60,000 nucleotides of DNA from Hydractinia symbiolongicarpus (taxonomy: Eukaryota; Cnidaria; Hydrozoa; Anthoathecata; Hydractiniidae): NCBI RefSeq assembly GCF_029227915.1, contig NC_079888.1, forward strand, positions 15,423,001 through 15,483,000, given 5' to 3'. Positions 25,741 through 36,719 of the stretch are shown piece after piece (position 1 is the first letter of the stretch; each line of letters starts with the position of its first letter). The translations under genes were made by a program, and so were the position numbers. A model generated the notes under the pieces. The model saw only the letters and a program-made list of their open reading frames with translations, searched no databases and was not told where the DNA came from.

Positions 25741-26645
25741 TTGCAGTTTCAATTTTCTATTTTTGCTGGGTCAAACAATTTTTTTCATCTTCACAAAAAG
25801 AAGCTGGCCACCTGTAACCTTTGTCATATTGTGAAATATCATGGACACAAACACCCGGCTATGATGCAGGACCTTTGGAGAGTGCTCACAGAACAATTTA
25901 TACTTGACCCCCTGTTAGGTTTGCGCAACTGTCCTGGACTTTCAACATCTTTCCTCGGCTGGCTAATCAAACTGAATCTTAAGAGCGAACAATTGATTTC
26001 TGTTCTGATTGATGCAATCGTTTACTCAAGGCTTTTACGCACGCTTGGCCCTCAGATGACTTAACGCACCAAAATAATGGATAGCATCGACCGAGATTAC
26101 ATTTTAAATGTGGCTAAACAACATAAAACCTTTAAGGAAATTAGCGAGTTTTTGAAAGCGACAAATCCTGGTGTTCGTGGATTTTCTGAACGTTCGGTTA
26201 AACGTTACTGTTCAAAACATGACATCCGCCTACATATAAACCAACAACAAAAAAGAGAACATGGTGGCTTCAGCTGTTAAGGAGGTAAGCAAATTCACAT
26301 GTGCTTAGCGTATGAGTGCATGATGTGAAACTGTACAAATTATTGCTTACTTAGGTTGGTCCTACATACGGTCACAAAATGATGACTGGATACATTAAGC
26401 AAAAACGCGGTTTCAATGTCAGTCAAAAAAGAATTGGAAAGGCCCTGTCAACTGTTTCGCCAGCATATCACGCAAGACGTCAAACAGATACCGCAAGATC
26501 TGTTAATCCTATCCCTTACAGGGCTGACTATTTTGGTCACAAACTTCATATAGACCAAAACGAAAAATTAGTAATGCATGGTACAACGCATGTCGTAGCA
26601 TTGGATGGTCACAGTCGCTTTGAACAAATTTATAACTCGTTTTGA
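25741..26645 (+). pseudogene. Integrase/DDE transposase-like remnant
   Basis: The segment 26077-26280 encodes a helix-turn-helix (FKEISEFLKATNP...FSERSVKRYCSKHDI). An apparent intron (GTAAGC after AAGGAG at about 26285, TTACTTAG before 26355) leads to YGHKMMTGYIKQKRGFNVSQ and the core segment PYRADYFGHKLHIDQNEKLV with a conserved aspartate, then HVVALDGHSRF. Similar HTH-plus-rve proteins are widespread in animals. The frame at the exon 1 end is off by one, most simply through an indel in the A6 run at 26249-26254. The remaining catalytic residues are missing after 26645. The upstream frame 25741-26064 (WRVLTEQFILDPLLGL) may be its N-terminus. Confidence 0.65.
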
Positions 26646-27486
26646 CATGCTGTACATTATTTTATTTATATCACTGAAAGATACAACACCCTTTTTTTAA
26701 AATTGTCTTGTTGCTTTTGCGCTCACTTCTGCATTGTTACCAGGAAAAAATTTGAGTGGGAGAAAAAGTTTCAGTCTTCCTAGTAGGGATTACCTTTCCA
26801 AAAAAAATATTCGAACGAAACATAAGAATTTTTTTGTAAAAAGCATTTGAATTAATTTTTACCTCCTTTGAAGTTTGTTACCCTGTTGTTGGTTGGGTGC
26901 ACAGAAAGATCTTGTTTATGTACCCCCAGATTCTGTCGCGCGAACTCGCAAGATCAAGAGTGTTTTTAATCTTCGCCAAAGGTCAAGAGTGTTTTTAATC
27001 TTCGCCGAAACACTTTGCAAAAGACCTAGTTTCTATTAACTCCTTAACGATGTTTTGGACGCAAATATGAAAACGATTGCAAAAAAAAACCGTCTTCGAC
27101 CTGGAGTGTTTTTTAACATTGGTTAGCCTGAATTTTTTTTTATTTCCTTCTCATGCGTAAAGCATCTTTTTAATGGCAAATATATTCGCTGCCAGACTTT
27201 AAAGTTCATGCAAAATGCAAAAGACTTCAAAAAGGGATCTTTTTTTTTCAGAGAATGTGTAATGTACCTAAAGTATTGCCGCTACTTTAAAACATAAGTA
27301 AAACATATTGTGAAGAATAAAATATATGTTGAAACATTAAAAATACAAGTTTTTACAAAATTAAAAATATTTACACTGTGACAGATAAAAACCGGGTCTT
27401 AAAAAACAGTGGTAAGAAGATTTTCGCCTTCCTCTCTCCGTTTAAAGTATATAGTACATATTTAAAAACGCTACGCTAAAATAAAC
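26646..27486. other. Transposon interior without a recognised gene
   Basis: AT-rich. It has a short duplicated segment (CAAGAGTGTTTTTAATCTTCGCC at about 26953 and 26985, 32 bp apart). The missing second half of the transposase would be expected here but is not seen. Confidence 0.5.
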
Positions 27487-28086
27487 TTAAAAAAGAAAGA
27501 TTTTTTTGGCATGGAACTGCCTTAAAACTATGTAGAGATAGTTTGAGTGATCGATCATCGTCAAATCAATAATGTAGAAAGTAATTTTTGAGGCTCTATG
27601 AAGAAGGGTGCGCAAGACATAGTTCTCCGTATTCTTTAAAACATAGTTTTCCACAGCCGCACCTACACGTTTACGCGACATCGTGGACGAAGATGTATGC
27701 AACATTGTTGGCCTTCTAAACGCACCGATGTCATTGACCGTTGATGTCGGTAGGTTTCCAACCCGAGTCATGCCTTGATGTGGTTCTCCCTCCACTTGGT
27801 AATACGTGCCAGAAGGTGACTCCCGAAGGCAATCAAACGACCCATCCGGATTCGTAAATTCTGAGGAACCGAACTCCTCTGTTATGTACACCGATGTAAC
27901 GTCCAGCTATAATAAACAAGAATGAAATTATCATAGTTGTTTGAAACTCTGCTAGTCTACAATGGTGTGAATAACGCATACCTTGTAAATCATTGCCAGT
28001 CTTTGGACAGATACTGGGCTTCTCCGCAGCGTTCTTTCTGTGCGATCCCCGTCACGGCCATTGTAAAAAATAAATGAAGAATCCAT
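27487..28086 (-). CDS. Two-exon protein of unknown function inside the TIR transposon
   Basis: Exon 1 (28086-27982, 35 codons, MDSSFIFYNGRDGDRTERTL) ends at AAG|GTATGC. A 75-bp intron ends TTATTATAG, and exon 2 (27906 to the stop at 27487) continues in frame with LDVTSVYITEEFGSSEF and VGNLPTSTVNDIG. The product is about 174 residues with no stop or frameshift, unlike the neighbouring integrase remnant. Its last 40 residues (hydrophobic, FYIIDLTMIDHSNYLYIV) may instead be intron if a further splice is used. I recognise no domain. Its position next to the right inverted repeat suggests an accessory transposition protein. Confidence 0.5.
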
Positions 28087-28409
28087 ATTTTATATTGCTT
28101 TCTATCGTGTGCAAATTAATCCTGCAACTGACTTGTCCCCTCTCACTGGAGGGATTATATAGGCATGTACCAGGACACACCAAAAGGGGGTTAATGCAAG
28201 GGCTAGGCCCTTTTGAACCCACACGAAAAACAGTTTAAACGACCCCCTAAATATGCCATAGTTCAGGCGGTCGGCTAAAAAATGCGGGAAGCCTAAATTT
28301 TATTGCATCATAAATATTGTTACGAAATAGTGGTATGCAAGAATTGAACCACCTGTCAATTGTACCACCTGTCATTTATAGTTTTGAAATTTTAATTTTT
28401 GAATTTTGA

Positions 28410-28549
28410 ATTTTGAATTTTCAAATTTTAAACTGAATTTTGAATTTTGATTTTCAAATCGAATTGAAAATCAAAATTATTCACAAATTTTAATTTTTGA
28501 TTTTTAATTTAGTTGAAAATCAAATGGCCCTAAGGGTACACGCATTGTA
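28410..28549 (-). repeat. Right terminal inverted repeat
   Basis: Inverted partner of the left repeat; it ends ...GGGTACACGCATTGTA followed by TA. Confidence 0.85.
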
Positions 28550-28551
28550 TA

Positions 28552-28984
28552 CCATAACGAAAAAAAAGGATTCTGTGAGGGTGGAGATTCTTTTAAACAA
28601 TTCATGTTCGTTAGTGTGGAAACTTTGAGCATTCTTATTTTCTGGAAGGGATCCCATCTATTTACTTCTCAATAATTTCACCTTCTCCTTACTTGGGTCT
28701 TCTTGCAAACGAAACTTACTATACGCTCCTTGTGAATTTGATGCCATTGGGTAAGTGATAATGAGCGAGGTCTAATTCCATATAAATGCAAACGGTAAAT
28801 ATCAATATAGAAAGTGTTGCGGAGAGGTTGCCAAGGCAAAGGTATTCTCGGGGCGAAAAAGTCACGTGACAATTACGTAATTTTCCGGCAAAATTGTCTA
28901 GCATCTTGAAGCGGGGGCGATCAAAACGTAAATAGCTAAAGAAAAGAAACGTTTAAGTGGCTAGTTACATGTGGAGTTTACAAC
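28552..28984. other. Promoter-side flank of the SWIM gene
   Basis: No coding exon was supportable. The transposon end lies only about 430 bp upstream of the SWIM gene ATG. Confidence 0.35.
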
Positions 28985-30027
28985 ATGTCGTATGAATATC
29001 AAGAAAATTTACCAAAAGAAGCTTCTGAACGTTATAGAGACAAGCTAACAATCATAGGTAATGGATTACAGAAGATGCTTGGGGGACTAAAAGCTCTTTC
29101 AGCTAAAAAAGTTCTAGCTAGCTAAAGCTACATTTCTTACTTTTGTTTCAGGGTTAAGAAAGTGTCCTTACAAGTGTGCTGCCAATGATTGGAAAGACGA
29201 TCCAGCTGAATGGCCTCCTTTGTCGTATCACCATGTCTATCATTTTCTGATAAAAAGTCCACATGAGTTTAGTGTAGTACTTTAAAATGTTATTGCTAGC
29301 TACATAAAATTCAGAAGTATTATATAAAAATGTTTACTTTTTAGTTATATACTCAAGCGAAGCCATGGAGAATTATAAATCTCTGGAGGCACACAAATTT
29401 TTTATTGATAGATGGGTGCAAACGATAATGCATCAAAAACTTCCTGGTGGGGCTGTGCTCTTACTTGCTGATATCAGACCGTCTTATTGGACAACCGAAA
29501 CACTACATAGAGCTTGGGTTGCCATTGAAAAATTAGGAAAAGTTTTAGCTGCCCATTGTGACTGCATGGCAGGGTAAGTAAAATTCTGAAGTTATACACA
29601 GATACCATATACTCTTTTAAAAATAGAAAATTTAATTTAATTTTTTCTTATAGCCTTGGTGAAACTTGCTCACATGTAGCAGCCATGCTCTTCAAAATTG
29701 AGACAGCAAATCGCATTGGTATGACACATAATGTCCCTACAGATTTACCATGTCAATGGAACCAGAATTTTACTAAAAACATTATTGGCTCCCCAGTATC
29801 AGAAATCCAATTATATACAGTAAAAGCTAAGGAAAAATTGACTACAACAAGAAAAGTACATGAAGCTGACGTAACATTTGATGAAAACATGGATTTTTTA
29901 AAAGTCTTTCTTGCCTGGAAACCAATCCAGTTGGTCTTCATTTATTTCACGAATTTGATGAGGATTTTAGACAAACTGAAACTGAAAGATTGCAGCACGT
30001 ACCCCCTACTTTTCGGCAGTTGTTTAC
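28985..30027 (+). pseudogene. SWIM zinc-finger gene, cut off by a retroelement
   Basis: Four exons with clean borders: 28985-29057, 29152-29271, 29345-29573 and from 29654. Phases match throughout (MSYEYQENLPKEA; LRKCPYKCAANDW; YSSEAMENYKSLEAHKFF; then the SWIM motif). The SWIM finger spans the third intron: CDCMAG|LGETCSH gives CxC-x7-CxH, followed by VAAMLFKIE and LPCQWNQNF. Related animal proteins usually carry a YqaJ-type nuclease domain further on. Here the frame shifts near 29900, and at about 30028 the sequence becomes USP-retroelement copy B2, so any C-terminal domain is gone. Some relatives may themselves be mobile-element proteins. Confidence 0.65.
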
Positions 30028-31901
30028 CAATGCCTACTTCTGCCATGTTTGCAACGCTCATTAAACTGCTCTAGTTGAAAAAGAAGTAGTGTCGTGGGGT
30101 TCCCATCTCATTTTACAGCTAAAACGTTTTGCCAGCGCCAACGGCCTTGTGTCAAAAATTGCCTTTCGTATTACTGCTTACCCTGGTACACTTTCCATAC
30201 CTTTAACCGTAGATGGAGAAGTGAAATTTCGTAAAAATTTTCAATTAAGGGCTATTATCAACCATTGCGGCACCTTAAATAATGGTCACTACACAACCAT
30301 AGCCTTCGACCAAATGGTACACAGGTGGATACATTGCAACGATAGGGCAGTAATTTTCTGTGATGACCGCCTTATTAACAGTCACGAGTCATATGTTTTC
30401 TTTTTAGAAGAGCTGAGATAGAATATTTTAACCGGAATGAGTCAGCAAGGGGGCTTGACTACACTCAGTCTTGTCTTTGGAGAGTGACGACTCCACTTAT
30501 TACCCCAGTCAAAAATAAAACAAAATCAAATAAAAATTAAGTTAGCAAGGGGGATTGATCATACTAGGTCTTGTCTTTGGAGAGTGACGACTCCACTTAT
30601 TACCCCAGTTAAAAAAAATAAATAAATAAATAAATAAATCATCATCATCATCATCATTCTCGGCTTAACGTCCGTTTTCCATGCTAGCATGGGTTGGACG
30701 GGGTATATTAATGACCCTCTTCCAATCTGATCTAGACTGTGTTAGATCTAAACTCAACTTCCTCTTTATCAAGTCTGTCCTTATAACCTCCTGCCAAGTC
30801 TTTCTCGGTCTGCCTCTGGGCTTTGCCCCAGGAACTATCAAGTCTCTACACTTTCTTACCCAATTATCCTCCTCCATTCTTTCCAAGTGCCCCAGCCAAT
30901 TCAATCTTCTTATCTGGATAACATCTTTAATTCTACAGAGACTTAGCCTGCTTCTTAGCTCATCTGAACTCTTTCTGTCTCTCAGACTGGCATTACACAT
31001 CCACCTAACCATTCTCATATCATTCCTTTCTAAACGGTCAAGATCTTCCTGCTTCACTGCCCATGTCTCACTACCGTACAACATAACACTTCTTACACAG
31101 GCCTCATACAACCTACCTTTTACCTCAATTGACAGGACTCTGCTAGTCAATAAAGGAAGTAACTCTCTAAACTTTTTCCAAGCAGAACCTATCCTGCAAG
31201 TAACACTTCTTCCAACACCCCCTTCACTGCCCAACATATCACCTAAGTAACAGAAGTTCTTAACTATCTCTAACGAGCCACTGTTGTACATCATTAAAGC
31301 TGGAAATACTTCATTCTCTATAATCTCACCTTTGCAACGCTTGCATACAAACTGTATGCCAGCTCTTAACATTCCACTAATACTACTGCACTTCTTATGT
31401 ACCCAATGCTTGCAAGTCTGACAAAAAATTGAGTTAAATAAATAAATGAATAAAAAAAAATATTAGCAGGGGGGTTTGATCACACATGATCTTGTCTTTG
31501 GAGAGTAACGACTCCACTTATTACCTGAGTTAAAAACAAAGAATAGCACAGTTGAACAGAAAGTAGTCAAAGTTAATTTTAGGAAGATAGGGATGTCTAG
31601 TTTCTGCTGATGACCGTCCGCGGACCTCTTCGAGGTGACCCAGCTAGACATCCAGGGTACTAAGGTTCAGAAATATGGGTCGAAACCTACCTGCCCTTGG
31701 TTAAAGTTCTGTTCATCTTTTCAAATATGTTGTGTCCTTCTTATTTTTTTATATTTTTTAATTAAATCCTTGTAAAAAGGGAGAATTGTGCTTTTAGAGG
31801 CATTTTCTCTAGAGGAGTACAACCTCTAGCTTATTTCCAAAGACCTGACATGTTGAGTTCATCATTGTGGTGGCTTGCCACCTCTTTGTAAATTATTTTC
31901 T
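30028..31901 (+). mobile_element. USP-retroelement copy B2, 5'-truncated
   Basis: It starts abruptly at CCAATGCCTACTTCTGCCAT, identical to the USP zinc region of B3 at about 40890. It encodes the USP C-terminal half through the His box (NNGHYTTIAF) and HCNDRAV, ending in EELR at 30421. The 30089-30421 stretch is open. Hairpin units follow at about 30440 and 30540. A LINE interrupts at 30640-31437, and a third unit and the 3' module resume at 31463-31901, ending CCACCTCTTTGTAAATTATT. It is almost identical to B3, so the insertion is recent. Confidence 0.9.
30640..31437 (-). mobile_element. LINE fragment with PHD-like finger, nested in B2
   Basis: The minus-strand translation gives a finger (CQTCKHWVHKKCS...FVCKRCKG), then FCYLGDMLGSEGGV, YGSETWAVKQEDLDRLE, MVRWMCNASLRDRKSSDEL, LNWLGHLERMEEDNWVRKC and GRPRKTWQEV. 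This is the RT C-terminal region of a common animal LINE. The frame is intact from 31372 to 30665. The 3' end is a (CAT)n run on the plus strand at 30640-30657, that is (ATG)n in element sense. Both flanks carry AAATAAATAAAT. Copy B3 has one uninterrupted AAAT run at the same point (about 41470-41500), so this is a 5'-truncated insertion with a target duplication of about 12 bp. Confidence 0.9.
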
Positions 31902-32010
31902 TTTTGCTACTGTCCGAAAGGATAACGAATGACAATCTGGAAAGACAGATTGACACTGGGAAAGACTAGACCTTTACTTTTTATTTATTTGCTTATTTTG
32001 TTTTGTGTGT

Positions 32011-32336
32011 TGTTGAAATGTAAACTTTATATATTTGCAGAGTTGCTTCGACTGCTCCAATAACTTTATGACTCTATGACTCTTAAATTTACAAGACGTT
32101 CTCCTATTTATGTATTAAAGATAAGATATTCTAGAATGTTCTAGTATATTTCAGATGTTCTATATTTAGCACATTGTTCATTATTCACTAGGTAAGTATA
32201 TATTGTTCTCTATTTACTATTAGTAGTTTCTAGTATAGTTATCTTATTTCTGGAATATTCTCCAATGTCCCTTATATTTCTAGATAATACACAAGGTTCT
32301 AGAATGTTCTTACGGCAAGAGTGCCTATTTTCAACA
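32011..32336 (-). repeat. Copia LTR (3' LTR in element sense)
   Basis: TG...CA termini. Rich in TTCTAGAATGTTCTAG-like palindromes. Preceded in element sense by a purine tract. Confidence 0.97.
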
Positions 32337-32349
32337 CTCCTCCTCACTC
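32337..32349 (-). other. Copia polypurine tract
   Basis: In element sense, GAGTGAGGAGGAG abuts the 3' LTR. This is the expected plus-strand primer. Confidence 0.8.
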
Positions 32350-35300
32350 GCAGTCCGTAAGGTTCTTCAATCCGATCATCGTTCGCAACTTATCAAACTG
32401 TACTCGTCCGATTCCTTTCGTCATTATATCTGCGATCATATCTCCACTTTGACAGAACTTCAATTGGATTTCGTTTGATTTAACTTGCTCTCTTACGTAA
32501 TGATATTTCATATCGATGTGTTTGGCTCGTCCGTGAAATTGAGGATTCTTTGTCATTGCGATGGCTGATTGATTTTCTTCATTGATGATTGTTGCGTTTG
32601 GCTGCTTTTCTCCCATGTCTGCTAAAAGTCGTCGTAGCCAAATCGATTCCTGTGAGGCTTTTGACAATGCAATATATTTGGCTTCTGCAGTTGACAAAGC
32701 TACACATGTTTGTTTCTTGCTGTTCCAGCTGATTGCTGCTCCGCTCATCATGAATACGTATCCAGAAGTTGATTTACGATCATTCAAATCTCCAGCCCAA
32801 TCTGCGTCAGAAAATCCTTCTATTGTTGAATTCTTTTCGTACAAAAGACCATAATCAATTGTTCCATTAAGATACATCATGATCCTCTTAACGGCAATCC
32901 AGTGTTGTTGTGACGGTTTTGATGAAAATCTGGCAACATTGCTCACAGCATGAGCGATATCTGGTCGTGTTCTCGTAGAAAGGTAAAGTAACTGTCCAAC
33001 TACTCATTGATACATCTCTGGATCAACGAGTTTATCTGTTTCATTTGATTTGATGAGTTTGCTTCCAATCTCTACAGGTGTTGCCACAGGTTTGGAATTC
33101 TCCATTGAAAACTTCTTGAGTAGATTTCTTGTGTAACTTGGTTGTCCAATCCAAATTCTTCCTGCACTAAAATATTCTATCTTGACTCCTAGAAAATGGC
33201 TTATCTTCCCCATGTCTCTGATGTCGAATCTATTTCCAATCATCTTGATAAATTCATCAATGCGTTTTTGATTGTTTCCGGCCAGTATGATATCATCAAC
33301 ATATATAGCGATTATGAATGTTTCTTCATCTGTTTCAAGCGTGTATATACAAGGATCGTTGTTTGACTGTTTGAAGCCCATACTCTTTAGATGTTTGTCA
33401 AGTGCTTCGTTCCAACATCTAGATGATTGCTTCAATCCATAGATACTTTTCTTAAGTTTACAAACCAAGTGTTCCTTTCCTAGAATTTCAAATCCCTCTG
33501 GTTGTTTCATATATATGGTTTCTTTAAGTTCACCGTTCAAAAATGCAGTTCCAACGTCGAGTTGATGTAGGTGAAGTTCTTTCTTGACTGCCAATCCAAT
33601 CAACGTTCGTATTGATTCGAATCTCACTACCGGAGAAGTTGTTTCGTCATAATCTTTTCCATATATTTGATTGTATCCTTGTGCAACCAATCTTGCTTTG
33701 TGTCGTTCCACATTCCCATCAGCGTCTTGTTTTTTTTTGTATACCCATTTGCTGCCAACAACTTTTCTGTTTGGAGGTAATTCAGTCAACTCCCATACTT
33801 CGTTTTTGTGTAGAGAATCCAATTCGGCTTCCATTGCTTGCGTCCACTTGTCTGCATCATGTCCTTTGATTGCTTTAGAAAATGTATTTGGATCTTCTTC
33901 TTGAGTGATGTATACCCATTCTCCGTAACGATCAGGAGGCCGTCGTTCTCTTACTTGTCGCTCTTGCTCCTCCTGTATTTGATTATCTGTGTTTTCTTCA
34001 CGAGGTTGTAATTCGATCTCTACTTTTGGTTCGTCTATGTCACGGTCGTCTTTCAATTCACCACAGATTTCATTGAATGTCACATTTCGGCTGTAAAAGA
34101 CTCTCTTCTTTTCGTTGTCATGTAGACGATATCCCTTGATTCCATCACCGTATCCAAGAAATACACTCTTCTTGGTTTTTGAATCAAGTTTCTTTCTTTC
34201 ATCTTTTGGTACGTGAGCATACGCATCACATCCGAAAATTCGTAGATTTTCGACATTTGGTTTCTTTCCAGTTAATACTTTAAAGGGTGTCTTCCCTTTA
34301 ACTGCTGTCGTTGGACATCGTTTACGAAGGTACGTTGCTGTAGCCAAGGCTTCGGCCCAAAATCGTTTTGGTAACTTTGAATCTGCTAACATTGATCTTA
34401 CAGATTCCACGAGTGTTCTGTTCATCCTCTCTGCAACTCCATTTTGTTGCGGTGTTTTCGGAATTGTCAACTCATGATGAATACCTTCTTTCTTCAAATA
34501 GTCTTCGAACTCTTTGGATGTATATTCTCCACCATTGTCAGTTCTAAACGTTTTTATCTGAATTCCAGTCGATTTTTCCACAGTTGCTTTCTATTCTTTG
34601 AATTTCTCAAACACTTCACTTTTGTGTTTCATGACCTATACCCATACGTATCTTGATTTATCGTCAATGAATGTAACAAAATATTCTGCACCACTAAGTG
34701 ATTTTGTTTCTATCTTTCCACAAACGTCGCTATGGATTATACCAAGGAGATTTTTCGATCGATCTCCTCCTGTCTTCGGAAACGATATTTTGCTTTGTTT
34801 CCCATCAATGCACGGTTCACAAAATGTCGGTTTCTTTGTTGCATCATAATCAAACCCTTCAACAAGTTTGTCCCTTGCCAATCGTTTAAGATTCTGCACA
34901 CCGGGATGACCGTATCTTCTATGCCAAATTTCTTCCTTTGTTGTAGCGTTATTATCACATTTCATAACTGTGTGATTCTTCTTATTTCTCAATCCATTAC
35001 AGTTGAGATGGTAAAGGTTGCCATGCTTTGTTGCTGTACCAATGATTCCGTGTTTCGCATCCACGATGTGACATTTGAAATCTTCAAACTGAAACTTCTT
35101 TCCATTTGTTGCAGCTTTTGATACACTAAGTAAATTGTACGAAAGTTGTGGTACAAATAAGACATCAGATAACTTGCATACAACGTTTCTGTTTTCTGAA
35201 ATGTTCATTTCCAAGGTTACTGTTCCTTTTCCAATTGCTTGTACTGAATATCCATCACCGACAGTGATATCTTGTGGTATTTCAAGTGACGAAATTTCTT

Positions 35301-36123
35301 CGAACAATTCCTCTTCGTTACACATGTGACATGTTGCGCCTGAATCAACTATCCAGTTACTTTTTCCATTGACTGCCAAAGTATTTTCACCAACTAAACT
35401 GATGATTTCTTCGTCATCATCTTCTTCTTCTTCAGCCGTACACACATTTTGCGGCTTCATTCGATTTTTACCGTACGTCGAAGGAGTCTGTCTTTCGAAC
35501 CTCTTCGTTAATTCTTTGCAATATCGTTTCACATGACCAATCTTTCCACAGTGATAACATCTGGGTCCCTTTCTTGGATTTCCATGATTCGATGTCATTG
35601 CTTTAACATTCGTTTCCAAAGTGTCCTTATCTTTCTGCTTGCTTTCCTCGTGTAACAATCGTTCAGTTACGACTTCAAGCTTCGGTACTTCAGCACTAGC
35701 CTCCAGAGCTGTAACTAGCATATCATACGAGTCTGGTAAGCTTGCTAACAAATGAACAACTTTACTTTCATCATCCAACGGGTCTCCAATAATTGCAAGT
35801 TCATCGAAAATTTCTGTCAAAGCTTTAACGTGCTTTTGAACAGATTGCCCATCTTTCAACTTCAAGTCATACAACTTCCTGCGTAGTGTCAATTTATTAC
35901 TCCATGTCTTCTTTTGGAACTGGTCTGCCAACTTCTTCCAAACCTCAGTAGGATCTTCTGGATCTGGTCCAAGCAGGTATAACAGCGTTGGTTCCACCGA
36001 CAAAACAATCGTTGCTAACGCACGATCTCTACGCAAATTAAATTTCGGAATTTCTCTCTCTTCAGTTGGAGCATTTTCTATTCCATCAACAATTCCCCAA
36101 AATCCATCTTTGATTAACGCCAT
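32344..36123 (-). pseudogene. Copia gag-pol, three in-frame stops
   Basis: One frame from ATG at 36123 to 32344 (about 1,259 codons) encodes Gag with the knuckle CYHCGKIGHVKRYC (about residue 190). It then encodes protease (IVDSGATCHMC), integrase (HHCC finger HRRYGH...FCEPC; IHSDVCGKI; TDNGGEY), RT (LDVGTAFLNGELKE; YVDDIILAGN) and RNase H (GFSDADWAGDL; STAEAKYIALS). Only three stops interrupt it: TAG at 34636-34638 and TAG at 34591-34593, both in the integrase core, and TGA at 33004-33006 between RT and RNase H. There is no frameshift. It would supply the structural protein and all enzymes for replication, but this copy is defective as written. Confidence 0.95.
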
Positions 36124-36374
36124 TCTACACTGTACCTTTCAGGTAGCATAGTTTGTTCCATCCAATGGTTTTATCAATACTTTGGTGCTTTCCATCGCCA
36201 TTTGTTCCGTATTCAACTAATCCGGATAATCCGTTTCGGGTTTCCACAATACGATTTTTCGTGCGAACTTTACACCAATCCAAACCAAAATCAAAACAAA
36301 CTCGTCGGACACACAAGATGGCTTCTTCTTCTTGAATATTATTTCTGTAAATATTCAATCTTCTTAGGCATAGA

Positions 36375-36388
36375 CTGGGCCCATAACC
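36375..36388 (-). other. Copia primer-binding site of the initiator-tRNA-fragment type
   Basis: Directly inside the 5' LTR (element sense) the sequence is GGTTATGGGCCCAG. The plus strand CTGGGCCCATAACC matches the anticodon arm of initiator tRNA-Met rather than a tRNA 3' end. Drosophila copia is known to prime from such an internal half-tRNA. Confidence 0.8.
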
Positions 36389-36714
36389 TGTTGAAATGTA
36401 AACTTTATATATTTGCAGAGTTGCTTCGACTGCTCCAATAACTTTATGACTGTATGACTCTTAAATTTACAAGACGTTCTCCTATTTATATATTAAAGAT
36501 AATATATTCTAGAATGTTCTAGTATATTCCAGATGTTCTATATTTAGCACATTGTTCATTATTCACTAGGTAAGTATATATTGTTCTCTATTTACTATTA
36601 GTAGTTTCTAGTATAGTTATCTTATTTTTGGAGTATTCTCCAATGTCCCTTATATTTCTAGATAGTACACAAGGTTCTAGAATGTTCTTACGGCAAGAGT
36701 GCCTATTTTCAACA
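36389..36714 (-). repeat. Copia LTR (5' LTR in element sense)
   Basis: Same length as the partner LTR, with about seven substitutions and no indels. Confidence 0.97.
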
Positions 36715-36719
36715 TGTGT

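Larger units (their letters stand above)
25503..28549. mobile_element. DNA transposon with long terminal inverted repeats
   Basis: The left end TACAATGCGTGTACCATTAG (25503) is the reverse complement of the right end at 28549, with one mismatch in the first 20 bases. The match continues for about 120 bp, then into AATTTTGAATTTT-type low-complexity sequence. Both ends abut TA (25501-25502 and 28550-28551), consistent with a TA target duplication. Inside are an integrase-like remnant on the plus strand and a separate intact two-exon frame on the minus strand. The family is unclear: a long-TIR, TA-target element with an rve-type nuclease. Confidence 0.8.
32006..36719 (-). mobile_element. Copia LTR retrotransposon
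   Basis: Two 326-bp LTRs beginning TGTTGAAATG and ending TTTTCAACA flank a single gag-pol reading frame on the minus strand. A 5-bp target duplication TGTGT is present at 32006-32010 and 36715-36719. The LTRs differ at about 7 of 326 positions, so the insertion is old enough to have gathered changes. The domain order protease, integrase, RT, RNase H identifies Ty1/Copia. It sits between copies B2 and B3 of the USP-retroelement. Confidence 0.97.

Noticed and set aside
30640-30657. (CAT)n run as an ordinary microsatellite
   Set aside because: It sits exactly at the 3' end of a LINE fragment and is the element's own (ATG)n tail.
33612-35329. Several plus-strand frames across the Copia element
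   Set aside because: They are all antisense shadows of the gag-pol frame.
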